A stretch of 64,000 nt of DNA from Halospina denitrificans. Its GTDB lineage: Bacteria; Pseudomonadota; Gammaproteobacteria; Pseudomonadales; Oleiphilaceae. The DNA lies in assembly GCF_004364635.1 (NCBI RefSeq), contig NZ_SOAX01000001.1:62001-126000 (forward strand), read 5' to 3'. A program made the position numbers and the translations under genes. The notes under the pieces were generated by a model. That model saw only the letters and a program-made list of their open reading frames with translations, did not search any database and had not been told where the DNA came from. Positions 49,995 to 57,659 of this stretch are shown here, one piece after another (position 1 is the first letter of the stretch; each line of letters begins with the position of its first letter).

Positions 49995-50006
49995 CAGTCA
50001 CATTCC

Positions 50007-50035
50007 GCAGGACTCACCCGCCCGGTGAGTCCTGC
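50007..50035. terminator. Hairpin terminator after the HU gene
   Basis: Perfect 12-bp stem GCAGGACTCACC/GGTGAGTCCTGC (50007-50018 and 50024-50035) with a 5-base loop, 13 bases after the HU stop. No T-run follows. It also covers the last codons of the leftward small ORF, so it may serve both strands. Confidence 0.65.
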
Positions 50036-50205
50036 TCCCCGGCATCCGATGCCAGCCGCCGCTCAATGGCGCTAAGACGCCGGTTCAGTGCGGCCAGTTC
50101 AACCTGCAGCGCAGCCTGGCGGTCCAGCGCATCCGCCGTATGGCGGGCAATCCGCATCAGCAACCAGATAATGGCCGCCAGTGCGACCAATAGCAGAATC
50201 GTCAT
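50014..50205 (-). CDS. Small membrane-anchored coiled-coil protein
   Basis: 63 residues: a membrane segment (TILLLVALAAIIWLLMRIA) then a heptad-like helix (ALDRQAALQVELAALNRRL). Unknown function. GGGAGA lies 9 bases before the ATG, and it follows pyrC' after 18 bases, which supports expression as the last cistron of the pyr run. Confidence 0.65.
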   Translation of the reverse strand: MTILLLVALAAIIWLLMRIARHTADALDRQAALQVELAALNRRLSAIERRLASDAGEQDSPGG

Positions 50206-50223
50206 GAGTCCCGTTCTCCCTGT

Positions 50224-51498
50224 TCAGGCCTGGTAGACAACCCGTCCCCCCAGGGCCGTGAGGGTAACAACGCCCGGAAGCTCCGCCCCCAGGGTCGGGG
50301 CATGTGCCCCCGATGACAGCAGACTTTCCGGTTCCACGTTCCAGCTCTGGCCGGGTGTGAGCAGGAAGAAATCCGCAGGGCTACCTGCCTCCAGCGAGGG
50401 TGGCGCTTGATCCAGGATCCGCGCCGGCCCGGACGTCAGGGCTGCCAGGAGTCTTTCCCGTGAAAGCGCCCCTTCACTGACAAGCCTCAGCCCCAGCGAG
50501 AGCAGTGACTCCACGGTCGAAAGCCCGGGTTCTGTGTCGGCAAAAGGAGCCTGCTTGGCGGCCCTGTCGGTCGGGCGGTGCTGGCTGACAATGGCGTCAA
50601 TCACGCCCGATTCCACACCCTCGAGCAGCGCCTGGCGGTCCACCTCGGTCCGCAACGGCGGGCGGCAGTGAAAAATGCCCTCGTAGCCATCGATGCTGCC
50701 TTCTGTGGCCACCAGGTGGGTAATACCCACCTCGCAGGTCACCGCCTGCCCTGACTCGCGGGCGGCGCGCACCAGGTCCAGGGAGCGGGCGCAGCTTAGC
50801 GGGCCCAGGTGCAGTCTTACCTCGGTTTCCGCGCCCAGCATCAATAGTTCATTCACAGCGGTGGTTTCCGCGACTTCAGGGATGCCGGGCAAACCCAGAC
50901 GCGCCGCCATGACGCCGTCATGGGCGCAGCCGTCGGCGGCCAGCGCGGGGTTTTCGGGCTGGATGAAGAGCTTGAGGTCAAAGGTCCGCGCATAGGCCAT
51001 GCACCGCCGCATGACGCGGGCATTCTGGGTCGCGTAGCCGGCATTGCCCATGGCAACACAGCCGGCACCGGCAAGGCTGGCCATATCACTCAAGTGCTCG
51101 CCGGCGAGCCCGCGTGTCATGGCACCCACCGGATGCACACGGACCCGGCCATTGCGTCGGGCGAGGTCCTGGATCAGATGGGTAACCGCACCGGAGTCGT
51201 TAACCGGCGATGTATCGGGAACCGTGCATACACGCGTGACGCCGCCCCGCGCGGCCGCCAGGGTTTCGGTGGCGATACTGCCCTTGCGGTCCGGCCCCGG
51301 CTCACGCAGATGACAGTTCAGGTCAATCAGACCGGGCATCAGCCACTGCTGCTGGCCGTCAGTAACCTGGTCGGCCTCGGCGCCTTCCGCGCTCCCGCCG
51401 ATGGCACTGATGACTCCGTCATCCACCAGCACGGAGGTCGGCTCTTGCGGAACCTTGCCGCCCTCAACCGGAAAAATATGGTCAATGCGCCATGTCAC
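50224..51498 (-). CDS. pyrX: Non-catalytic dihydroorotase-like subunit (PyrC'/PyrX)
   Basis: 424-residue amidohydrolase-fold protein. Normal dihydroorotase has a DxHxHLREPG zinc site; here it reads [10 protein letters not shown], so the first metal His is Asn. The TDHAPH-type motif is replaced by SQHRPTD. It is therefore almost certainly inactive and serves as the structural partner of aspartate transcarbamoylase, as in Pseudomonas. A GTG start overlaps the pyrB stop by 4 bases, fitting stoichiometric assembly. An active PyrC must lie elsewhere. Confidence 0.92.
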   Translation of the reverse strand: MTWRIDHIFPVEGGKVPQEPTSVLVDDGVISAIGGSAEGAEADQVTDGQQQWLMPGLIDLNCHLREPGPDRKGSIATETLAAARGGVTRVCTVPDTSPVNDSGAVTHLIQDLARRNGRVRVHPVGAMTRGLAGEHLSDMASLAGAGCVAMGNAGYATQNARVMRRCMAYARTFDLKLFIQPENPALAADGCAHDGVMAARLGLPGIPEVAETTAVNELLMLGAETEVRLHLGPLSCARSLDLVRAARESGQAVTCEVGITHLVATEGSIDGYEGIFHCRPPLRTEVDRQALLEGVESGVIDAIVSQHRPTDRAAKQAPFADTEPGLSTVESLLSLGLRLVSEGALSRERLLAALTSGPARILDQAPPSLEAGSPADFFLLTPGQSWNVEPESLLSSGAHAPTLGAELPGVVTLTALGGRVVYQA

Positions 51499-52502
51499 GA
51501 TGCCTGGACTCCTTCTCCCTGTTCCGACTGACGATCGCCGAGCTGACCGCTCATGGCCATGGACATCACCGCCATCCGGATCGCAATGCCGTTGGTCACC
51601 TGGCCGAGGATGACCGACTGTGGCCCATCAGCGACCGAGGACTCGATCTCCACGCCCCGGTTGATGGGCCCGGGATGCATCACCAGGGCATCCGGCGCGG
51701 CATGGCGGAGTTTCTCTTCAGTGAGTCCGTACATTCGGTAGAACTCGCTTTCGCTGGGCAGAAGCGCCCCTTCCATGCGCTCACGCTGCAGACGCAGCAT
51801 GATGACCACATCGACCCCCTTCAGGCCGTCTTCCATACGGGAAAAGACCCGGGCCCCCAGAACCTCGGGCCGGTTGGGCAGCAGCGTGTAGGGAGCGACC
51901 AGGCGCACCTCGTCCACGCCCAGGGTGTTGAGCGCGCGGATCTGGGAACGGGCCACCCGTGAATGCTGAATATCCCCGACAATGGCCACACGCAGCCCGG
52001 CAAACGTCTGCTTGTGCTGGCGGATGGTGAGCATGTCCAGCATAGCCTGGGTCGGATGGGCGTGGCGGCCATCCCCGGCGTTGATGATGGCCACGTCCGG
52101 GGTCACCGAGCGGGCGATGAAGTGCGGGGCGCCGCTCTGGGCATGGCGGATCACGAACATGTCGCTGGCCATGGCCCGGAGGTTGAGCAGCGTGTCCGAC
52201 AGGGTTTCGCCCTTGGAGGTGGCGGAGGTGCCGATGTCCAGGTTCAGCACGTCGGCGGACAGGCGCTTGGCCGCCAGCTCGAAGGTACTGCGGGTACGGG
52301 TGCTGGGCTCAAAGAAGAGATTGACCACGGTACGGCCACGCAACAGGGGTACCTTCTTGATGCTGCGCTCGCCCACCTCAATGAAGGAGTCGGCGGTGTC
52401 GAGGATACGGGTCAGCATGGCCCGGTCCAGGCCGTCGATGGACAGGAAGTGGCGGAGATTGCCGTCCGGCGTCAGCTGGAGGCTGGCATTGGATTCACCC
52501 AT
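51495..52502 (-). CDS. pyrB: Aspartate carbamoyltransferase catalytic subunit
   Basis: 335-residue enzyme of pyrimidine synthesis joining carbamoyl phosphate and aspartate. Carbamoyl-phosphate loop [13 protein letters not shown] (STRT) and the [12 protein letters not shown] motif are intact. Slightly longer at the N-terminus than the enteric form, as in class A ATCases that pair with PyrC'. Overlaps pyrR by 8 bases. Confidence 0.97.
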   Translation of the reverse strand: MGESNASLQLTPDGNLRHFLSIDGLDRAMLTRILDTADSFIEVGERSIKKVPLLRGRTVVNLFFEPSTRTRSTFELAAKRLSADVLNLDIGTSATSKGETLSDTLLNLRAMASDMFVIRHAQSGAPHFIARSVTPDVAIINAGDGRHAHPTQAMLDMLTIRQHKQTFAGLRVAIVGDIQHSRVARSQIRALNTLGVDEVRLVAPYTLLPNRPEVLGARVFSRMEDGLKGVDVVIMLRLQRERMEGALLPSESEFYRMYGLTEEKLRHAAPDALVMHPGPINRGVEIESSVADGPQSVILGQVTNGIAIRMAVMSMAMSGQLGDRQSEQGEGVQAS

Positions 52503-52998
52503 GGCTCACCTCCTCGATAGCAAGTTCCAGCGGTTCCGGCCCCTGGAGCTTGACCCGCTGCCCGGATTCAAGCTCAAGCCTGCTGCCGGTCACGTCCGGC
52601 TGTATCGGCAGCTCCCGGCGCCCCAGGTCAATCAGCGTAGCCAGGGTGATTGATTCCGGTCGACCGTAATCAAAGAGCTCATTCATGGCGGCCCGAATGG
52701 TGCGACCGCTCATGATCACATCGTCCACCAGCAGCAGGTGGAAACCCTCGGTCTCAAAGGGCAGCCAGGAGGGTCGCACCCGGGGATGCAGCCCGATGCG
52801 GCTGAAGTCATCCCGGTAGAAAGCAATGTCCAGCTCACCGCACTCGGCCTCGATCCCAAGGCGGCGGCGCAGCTCGCGGGCGATCCAGACACCCCCGGTA
52901 CGGATACCAACAGGATGGAACACCTCCAGACCGCGAGCCCGGGTCAGCTCGCGCAGGTCCTCCGTCATCCGCTCCAGTAACTGTTCTACATCCAGCAC
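52495..52998 (-). CDS. pyrR: Pyrimidine operon regulator/uracil phosphoribosyltransferase PyrR
   Basis: 167-residue PyrR. PRPP-binding motif [18 protein letters not shown] and the N-terminal [19 protein letters not shown]. In Bacillus it binds leader RNA and attenuates pyr genes; here no leader lies between pyrR and pyrB, so it may act differently. GTG start with AGGTGAAGA ahead. 8 bases after ruvX. Confidence 0.95.
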   Translation of the reverse strand: MLDVEQLLERMTEDLRELTRARGLEVFHPVGIRTGGVWIARELRRRLGIEAECGELDIAFYRDDFSRIGLHPRVRPSWLPFETEGFHLLLVDDVIMSGRTIRAAMNELFDYGRPESITLATLIDLGRRELPIQPDVTGSRLELESGQRVKLQGPEPLELAIEEVSHG

Positions 52999-53006
52999 TC
53001 TTCACC

Positions 53007-53429
53007 TCAGTGTTGCGCGGCGCACCAGGTTTCCAGGATCAGTTCGGCGGCGCGGCGGTCAACGCCCTCACGCGCGTAATCCGGGGTCTCCCCGCGGTCG
53101 AAGAGGTCCTGCTTGGCCTCGTGGGTCGTCAGTCGCTCATCCACCATCTCGGCGGGGCGATGATAGCGCCCATGAAGGCGTCTGGCGAATTTTCGGGCAC
53201 GGTGGCACAGCTCGGTCTCGGAATCATCCATGTTCAGCGGAAGCCCCACCAGGAAGAGGTCCGGCTGCCAGGTTTCCACCAGCTTGGCGATTTCCTCCCA
53301 GTTGGGAATTCCGTCCCGTGCCTTGAGGCGTGCCACTCCGGAACCACGTCCGAGCATTTCCTGGCCCACGGCCACGCCGATCCAGCGGTCCCCGAAATCG
53401 AACGCCATCAGGCTGCGGCTTTCAGGCAT
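53007..53429 (-). CDS. ruvX: Holliday-junction resolvase-like RuvX (YqgF)
   Basis: 140-residue RNase H-fold nuclease, linked to 16S pre-rRNA 5' end maturation. Motifs MAFDFGDRWIGVAVG (catalytic Asp), LFLVGLPLNMDDSE and VDERLTTHEA. ATG 53429 overlaps yqgE by 8 bases; the frame is open further inside yqgE. The pairing yqgE-ruvX is standard. Confidence 0.94.
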   Translation of the reverse strand: MPESRSLMAFDFGDRWIGVAVGQEMLGRGSGVARLKARDGIPNWEEIAKLVETWQPDLFLVGLPLNMDDSETELCHRARKFARRLHGRYHRPAEMVDERLTTHEAKQDLFDRGETPDYAREGVDRRAAELILETWCAAQH

Positions 53430-53979
53430 GGCCGATCCCGCTGCTGAGGTGGCCCGGCTCGACCCCCAGCTGTTCCAGGGCCGCCGCCAGGCGACGTTCC
53501 GGGGGCAGGTCAAACAGGATGTGCTCATCCGCCGGGCAGGTCAGCCAGGCATTACCGGAGAGCTCCTCTTCCAGTTGCCCGGGAGCCCAGCCCGCGTAAC
53601 CGAGCATCATCATAAAATCATCAGGCCCCTCGCCGCGGGCGATGGCCGCGAGTATATCCCGGGATGTGGACAATGCCAGGGTGTCGGTCAGCGCCAGTGA
53701 GCTGCGCCAGTCACCCAGCGGGCGGTGCAGGACAAACCCCCGTTCCGGCTGGACGGGTCCGCCGAAGTAGACGGGTACATCCGGCGACTCCCCCTCCAGC
53801 TCAAGCTGGGAAAGCAGATCCCTGAGACTCAGCTCCAGCGGGTGGTTCACGGTCAGGCCCATGGCACCGTCCTCGCTGTGCTCACAGATATAGGTGAGCG
53901 AGCCGCCAAATCGGGGGTCTTCCAGAAAGGGCGTGGCCAGCAGGAAATGATTGGTGAGAAATGCGGACTCGGTGCTCAT
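53422..53979 (-). CDS. yqgE: YqgE/AlgH family protein
   Basis: 185-residue DUF179 protein. FLLATPFLEDPRFGGSLTYI, HSEDGAMGLTVNHPL and YFGGPVQPERGFVLH are typical, and MLGYAGWAPGQLEEEL is diagnostic. Known as AlgH in Pseudomonas; molecular function unresolved. Start ATG 53979, 43 bases after tonB. Confidence 0.94.
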   Translation of the reverse strand: MSTESAFLTNHFLLATPFLEDPRFGGSLTYICEHSEDGAMGLTVNHPLELSLRDLLSQLELEGESPDVPVYFGGPVQPERGFVLHRPLGDWRSSLALTDTLALSTSRDILAAIARGEGPDDFMMMLGYAGWAPGQLEEELSGNAWLTCPADEHILFDLPPERRLAAALEQLGVEPGHLSSGIGHA

Positions 53980-54022
53980 GGGTGCAGTATTCCTTGCCAG
54001 AGGCCCGCAGGGCAAGCGTCTT

Positions 54023-54895
54023 TTAACCGGCCCCCGGCGCACTGCCGGACAGGCCCCGGCGCTGGAAGGACCAGGTGCGAATGATCTCCAGTACGTCCTG
54101 TTGCTCGGCCATACGCTTGCCAAAGGGCTCAAAGGGGCTGGCCTGGCGCACGATGCGGCGCGCGGCGTCGTCCAGGATGGCGTGCCCGGAGGACTGGAGC
54201 ACCTCCAGTTCCCGCAGGCTGCCATCGGCATTGATTGACACCAGCATGCGCACCTCTCCGTGCAGACCGCGACGCCTTGCCTCCTCCGGATAGTTGAGGT
54301 TGCCGGTGCGCTCGATGGTCTCCTGCCAGGAGCGCACATAGGCGGCGCCCACATCCTGCATGGTGGACACCGAGGTCACACGCGTTACCCGGGGGCGCTT
54401 TGCATACTGGTTGCGCTGGTTGCTGAGCCGCGCCTGGAGGCTCGCGATGTTGCGGCTGCGCTCCATCAGGCTTTCGTGGGGGTCTGATTCCGCCTGTTCC
54501 CGTTCGGGCTCCGGCTCTTCCCGGATACTTCTCTCGCTCTCCCCGGTCGTGGTAACCGTCTCGGTAGCGGCTCCCGTTTCAGGCGCCTCGGGTTCCGAAG
54601 GAGGCGGTGTGGTTTCCGCCATTCGCGGATCCGGAACCGAGGTCCGCTCCGTCGTCGTCATCTCCTGGACCTCCTGCTGGTCCCCGCTGGCCTTCTGGTC
54701 CGCCTCGGCGAGGAAATCAGCGTCCTCCGGCGCCTCTTCCGAGGGTCGGTTGGCCATGGTGACGTCCAGGCTCTTGTCGGTGGGCTCGGGATCCTCCGGG
54801 GCAAAGCCGAGCCCCAGAATGAGCACACCGTGAAACACCAACGCCATGAAGAGAGTGAACCCGAACCGGTCTGCGTGGCTTACAGCATCTGCCAT
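54023..54895 (-). CDS. tonB: TonB-family energy transducer
   Basis: 290-residue inner-membrane protein. One membrane segment (FTLFMALVFHGVLILGLGF), a long acidic Pro/Glu/Thr-rich spacer that crosses the periplasm (about 30-150), and the C-terminal TonB domain (YPEEARRRGLHGEVRMLVSI onward). It transmits proton-motive force to outer-membrane receptors; partner ExbBD are not in the window. Between gshB and yqgE, as in Pseudomonas. Confidence 0.9.
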   Translation of the reverse strand: MADAVSHADRFGFTLFMALVFHGVLILGLGFAPEDPEPTDKSLDVTMANRPSEEAPEDADFLAEADQKASGDQQEVQEMTTTERTSVPDPRMAETTPPPSEPEAPETGAATETVTTTGESERSIREEPEPEREQAESDPHESLMERSRNIASLQARLSNQRNQYAKRPRVTRVTSVSTMQDVGAAYVRSWQETIERTGNLNYPEEARRRGLHGEVRMLVSINADGSLRELEVLQSSGHAILDDAARRIVRQASPFEPFGKRMAEQQDVLEIIRTWSFQRRGLSGSAPGAG

Positions 54896-54905
54896 GAAAG
54901 GACCA

Positions 54906-55868
54906 TTACCCCCTCTGGGTGGAATTCAGCCGCGTCTCGATGGCGGCCATGAGGCGGCTTCCGATGTCATCGTCAAAGGCGCGGTCCAGCTCGCGCACAC
55001 AGGTAGGACTGGTCACGTTGATCTCGGTCAGGTAATCCCCGATCACATCAAGCCCCACAAACACCAGTCCCCTTTCCTTCAGCGCCGGGCCCACCTGCTG
55101 ACAGATCCAGCGGTCGCGGTCGGTCAGTTCCCGCCCAACGCCATCGCCCCCGGCTGCCAGGTTGCCCCGACTCTCGCCCGCCATGGGTATGCGAGCCAGC
55201 GCATAGGGCAGCGGCTCGCCGTCAATCATCAGTATGCGCTTGTCACCCTCACGGATCTCGGGCAGGTAAACCTGGGCCATGGCCGAACGGGTGCCGTCCG
55301 CCGTGAGCGTTTCCGCTATGACACTGAGGTTGTCATCATCCGGGCGGACCCGGAAAACAGACTTCCCTCCCATGCCGTCCACCGGCTTCATCACCACATC
55401 CCCGTATTCCCGGCGGAAATCCTTGAGCCGCTGCGGATCTCGGGTCACGAGAAGCGGCGGCGTGCACTCGGGGAAGCGGGTCGCGAACAGCTTTTCGTTG
55501 CAGTCACGCAACGCCGCCGCCGGATTGACCACAAGCGTCCCGTCCTCCTCGGCCATCTCCAGGATCCAGGTGGCCATGATGAAACCGTCGTCTACCGGCG
55601 GGTCCTTGCGCATGAGGATCACGTCCAGCGATCCCAGGCTGATGTCACGGCTTTCCCCGAACCGGTACCAGCACTCGGGATTGTAGTCCACGCTCAGCTC
55701 CCGCACCCGCGCCCTGGCGTCACCGTCGCGGATGTACAGATCGGACTGTTCCATATAAAGGAGGGACCATCCGCGCTTCTGGGCCGCTATCAACAGGGCC
55801 AGGGTGGTGTCCTTCTTGAAGCTGATCTGCTCTATGGGGTCCATGACCACGCCCAGGGTCACTGTCAT
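54906..55868 (-). CDS. gshB: Glutathione synthetase
   Basis: 320-residue ATP-grasp ligase that adds glycine to gamma-glutamylcysteine. It begins VTLGVVMDPIEQISFKKDTT; MKPVDGMGGKSVFRV is the grasp loop and INVTSPTCVRELD is the C-terminal metal/substrate site. ATG 55868 has GGAG six bases ahead; the frame starts seven codons earlier without a site. First gene of the leftward run. Confidence 0.97.
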   Translation of the reverse strand: MTVTLGVVMDPIEQISFKKDTTLALLIAAQKRGWSLLYMEQSDLYIRDGDARARVRELSVDYNPECWYRFGESRDISLGSLDVILMRKDPPVDDGFIMATWILEMAEEDGTLVVNPAAALRDCNEKLFATRFPECTPPLLVTRDPQRLKDFRREYGDVVMKPVDGMGGKSVFRVRPDDDNLSVIAETLTADGTRSAMAQVYLPEIREGDKRILMIDGEPLPYALARIPMAGESRGNLAAGGDGVGRELTDRDRWICQQVGPALKERGLVFVGLDVIGDYLTEINVTSPTCVRELDRAFDDDIGSRLMAAIETRLNSTQRG

Positions 55869-56036
55869 TAAGGTCTCCGGAACTTTCAATTGATGTGGAT
55901 TGAACGCACGCAGGTGCGAAGCAGAGAATACCTGCTATGCTGGAAAAAGGGCAGCCGTTCTGCAAGTCGGGTTTCCCGTTGGGAAGGCCACTTTGGGAGC
56001 GGCCATGTCGGTGGACCAATACAAACAGTGACATTT

Positions 56037-56052
56037 CCGTGCTGGAGCACGG
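56037..56052. promoter_or_regulatory. Perfect 7-bp dyad upstream of pilG
   Basis: CCGTGCT-GG-AGCACGG, located about 30 bases upstream of the candidate pilG -10. Position and symmetry suit an operator for a dimeric regulator of the pil-chp operon. Regulator unknown. Confidence 0.4.
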
Positions 56053-56059
56053 ATCTGGG

Positions 56060-56089
56060 TTCAGCTATATAAAAGGCTGCGTATAGAAT
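56060..56089 (+). promoter_or_regulatory. Candidate pilG promoter
   Basis: A -10 candidate TAGAAT (56084-56089, five of six matches) or TATAGA (56082-56087), with only a weak -35 (TTCAGC at 56060-56065). About 120 bases ahead of the pilG ATG. Tentative. Confidence 0.35.
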
Positions 56090-56208
56090 AAGCAAGGGAT
56101 CTGTGTTAAAAAGCGCCTCGGAAGAGGCCGCAGTTTATGGGCACGGATCACCGTCCCGGCCACCGACAAGAATAACGACGTCTTAGACAAGCGCAGGGCT
56201 GCTGGACA

Positions 56209-56601
56209 ATGGAAGACAACTTCGAAAACCTCAAAGTCATGGTGATCGACGACAGCAAGACGATTCGTCGCACTGCTGAAACCCTTCTCAAGAAAGTGGG
56301 CTGTGAGGTCATTACCGCGACTGACGGCTTCGACGCGCTCGCCAAGATTGCCGACTCCCAGCCAAACATTATCTTCGTCGATATCATGATGCCCCGGCTC
56401 GACGGCTATCAGACCTGTGCGCTGATCAAGAACAACAATGCGTTCAAGCAGACCCCGGTCATCATGCTCTCGAGCAAGGATGGTCTGTTCGACAAGGCGA
56501 AGGGCCGCATCGTGGGATCCGATCAGTACCTGACCAAGCCCTTCAGCAAGGATGAACTGCTCGGCACCATCCGCGACCACATCCCAACCCGGGAAGAATA
56601 A
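56209..56601 (+). CDS. pilG: Twitching motility response regulator PilG
   Basis: 130-residue stand-alone CheY-like receiver that promotes pilus extension. Acidic pocket VMVIDDSKTIRRTAE, phospho-acceptor Asp in FVDIMMPRLDGYQTC, and the Lys in YLTKPFSKDE. First gene of the pilGHIJK-chpA operon. Matches PilG closely in its KTIRRTAETLLKKVGCEV region. Confidence 0.95.
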   Translation: MEDNFENLKVMVIDDSKTIRRTAETLLKKVGCEVITATDGFDALAKIADSQPNIIFVDIMMPRLDGYQTCALIKNNNAFKQTPVIMLSSKDGLFDKAKGRIVGSDQYLTKPFSKDELLGTIRDHIPTREE

Positions 56602-56651
56602 TGCCAGTCAGTGTGGCTGAATACCCAACGGCTTAAGAACAGAGGAACCCC

Positions 56652-57014
56652 ATGGCTCGCATCCTGATAGTTGATGACTCACCCACGGAGGTGAAAAAGA
56701 TCTCCGGGCTTCTGACCAAGAACGGGCACGAGGTCCTGAGCGCCGACAACGGATCCGATGGCGTCGCCATTGCACGCTCGGAACAGCCGGATCTCGTGCT
56801 GATGGACGTCGTCATGCCCGGACTCAATGGATTCCAGGCCACGCGTCAACTCACGCGAGGCTCCGAAACCCAGCATATCCCGGTGGTCATCGTTACCACC
56901 AAGGATCAGGAAACGGATCGTGTCTGGGGAACCCGGCAGGGCGCCCGGGGGTACCTGGTCAAGCCGGTGCCTGAAGACGAATTGCTGAAAACCATCGACG
57001 ATCTTCTTTCCTGA
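56652..57014 (+). CDS. pilH: Twitching motility response regulator PilH
   Basis: 120-residue CheY-like receiver; PilH in Pseudomonas favours retraction and modulates PilG signalling. ILIVDDSPTEVKKISGLL, LVLMDVVMPGLNGFQATRQL and the Lys in GYLVKPVPEDELL. GAGGAACCCC ahead of the ATG. 50 bases after pilG. Confidence 0.95.
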   Translation: MARILIVDDSPTEVKKISGLLTKNGHEVLSADNGSDGVAIARSEQPDLVLMDVVMPGLNGFQATRQLTRGSETQHIPVVIVTTKDQETDRVWGTRQGARGYLVKPVPEDELLKTIDDLLS

Positions 57015-57030
57015 ATAAGGGGAGAGCCTG

Positions 57031-57591
57031 ATGTCCGCCGAGGCAACGTCCTCCAAAGCCAGTCCGTTCAGCGTCCTGAGTGACATCGCCCGACGCAGCT
57101 ACCAGATGGCTGCCGGGCTGCCTGAGCAGGAAGAAGCGGTAGAACTGTTCAATGGTATCGGCTTTTCACTGGCCGGACAGCGTTACGTGGCCCCCATGGG
57201 AGAGGTCACGGAGATTCTGGACGTGCCCCGCTTTACCCCGGTGCCGGGAGTGCGCAACTTCCTGTTGGGAGTTGCCAATGTCAGGGGGCGTCTGCTTCCC
57301 ATCATTGACCTGGCCCTGTTCTTTGGAGTGTCGAGACCTCCGGGCAACCTTCGCGAAAGACGCATCCTGGTGGTGGAAAACGGAGCTGTGTTCAGCGGTC
57401 TTGTGGTCGATGATGTGCTCGGCATGCAGTATTTCAGTGTTGAAAGCCACCTGCCGGACCCGGATGAACCGGCCGAGGCAGTGCACCCGTTCCTGCAGGG
57501 GGGCTATCAGCGCAATGACGAAGTCTGGAAAGTCTTTTCCACACTGTCGCTCACTGAAAATGAACAGTTTCTGGATGTCGCCCAGTGGTAG
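57031..57591 (+). CDS. pilI: CheW-like adaptor PilI
   Basis: 186-residue adaptor joining the chemoreceptor PilJ to the kinase ChpA. The CheW fold includes GQRYVAPMGEVTEILDVPRF, RNFLLGVANVRGRLLPIIDL and HPFLQGGYQRNDEVWKVF. GGGGAGAG precedes the ATG; 16 bases after pilH. Confidence 0.94.
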   Translation: MSAEATSSKASPFSVLSDIARRSYQMAAGLPEQEEAVELFNGIGFSLAGQRYVAPMGEVTEILDVPRFTPVPGVRNFLLGVANVRGRLLPIIDLALFFGVSRPPGNLRERRILVVENGAVFSGLVVDDVLGMQYFSVESHLPDPDEPAEAVHPFLQGGYQRNDEVWKVFSTLSLTENEQFLDVAQW

Positions 57592-57659
57592 CAGTACGGC
57601 GAGCATCCCCGGAACCCAAACCCGTGACAACAATATCTGAGTGAGGCCGGGAGCCGAAA

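Larger units (their letters stand above)
55869..56208. other. Divergent intergenic region between gshB and pilG
   Basis: 340 bases without a gene. It holds a perfect dyad CCGTGCT-GG-AGCACGG at 56037-56052, an A/T-rich stretch (TATATAAAA) and a likely pilG -10 box, then an imperfect GC hairpin near 56112-56135 in the pilG leader. gshB and pilG promoters must both lie here. Confidence 0.6.
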
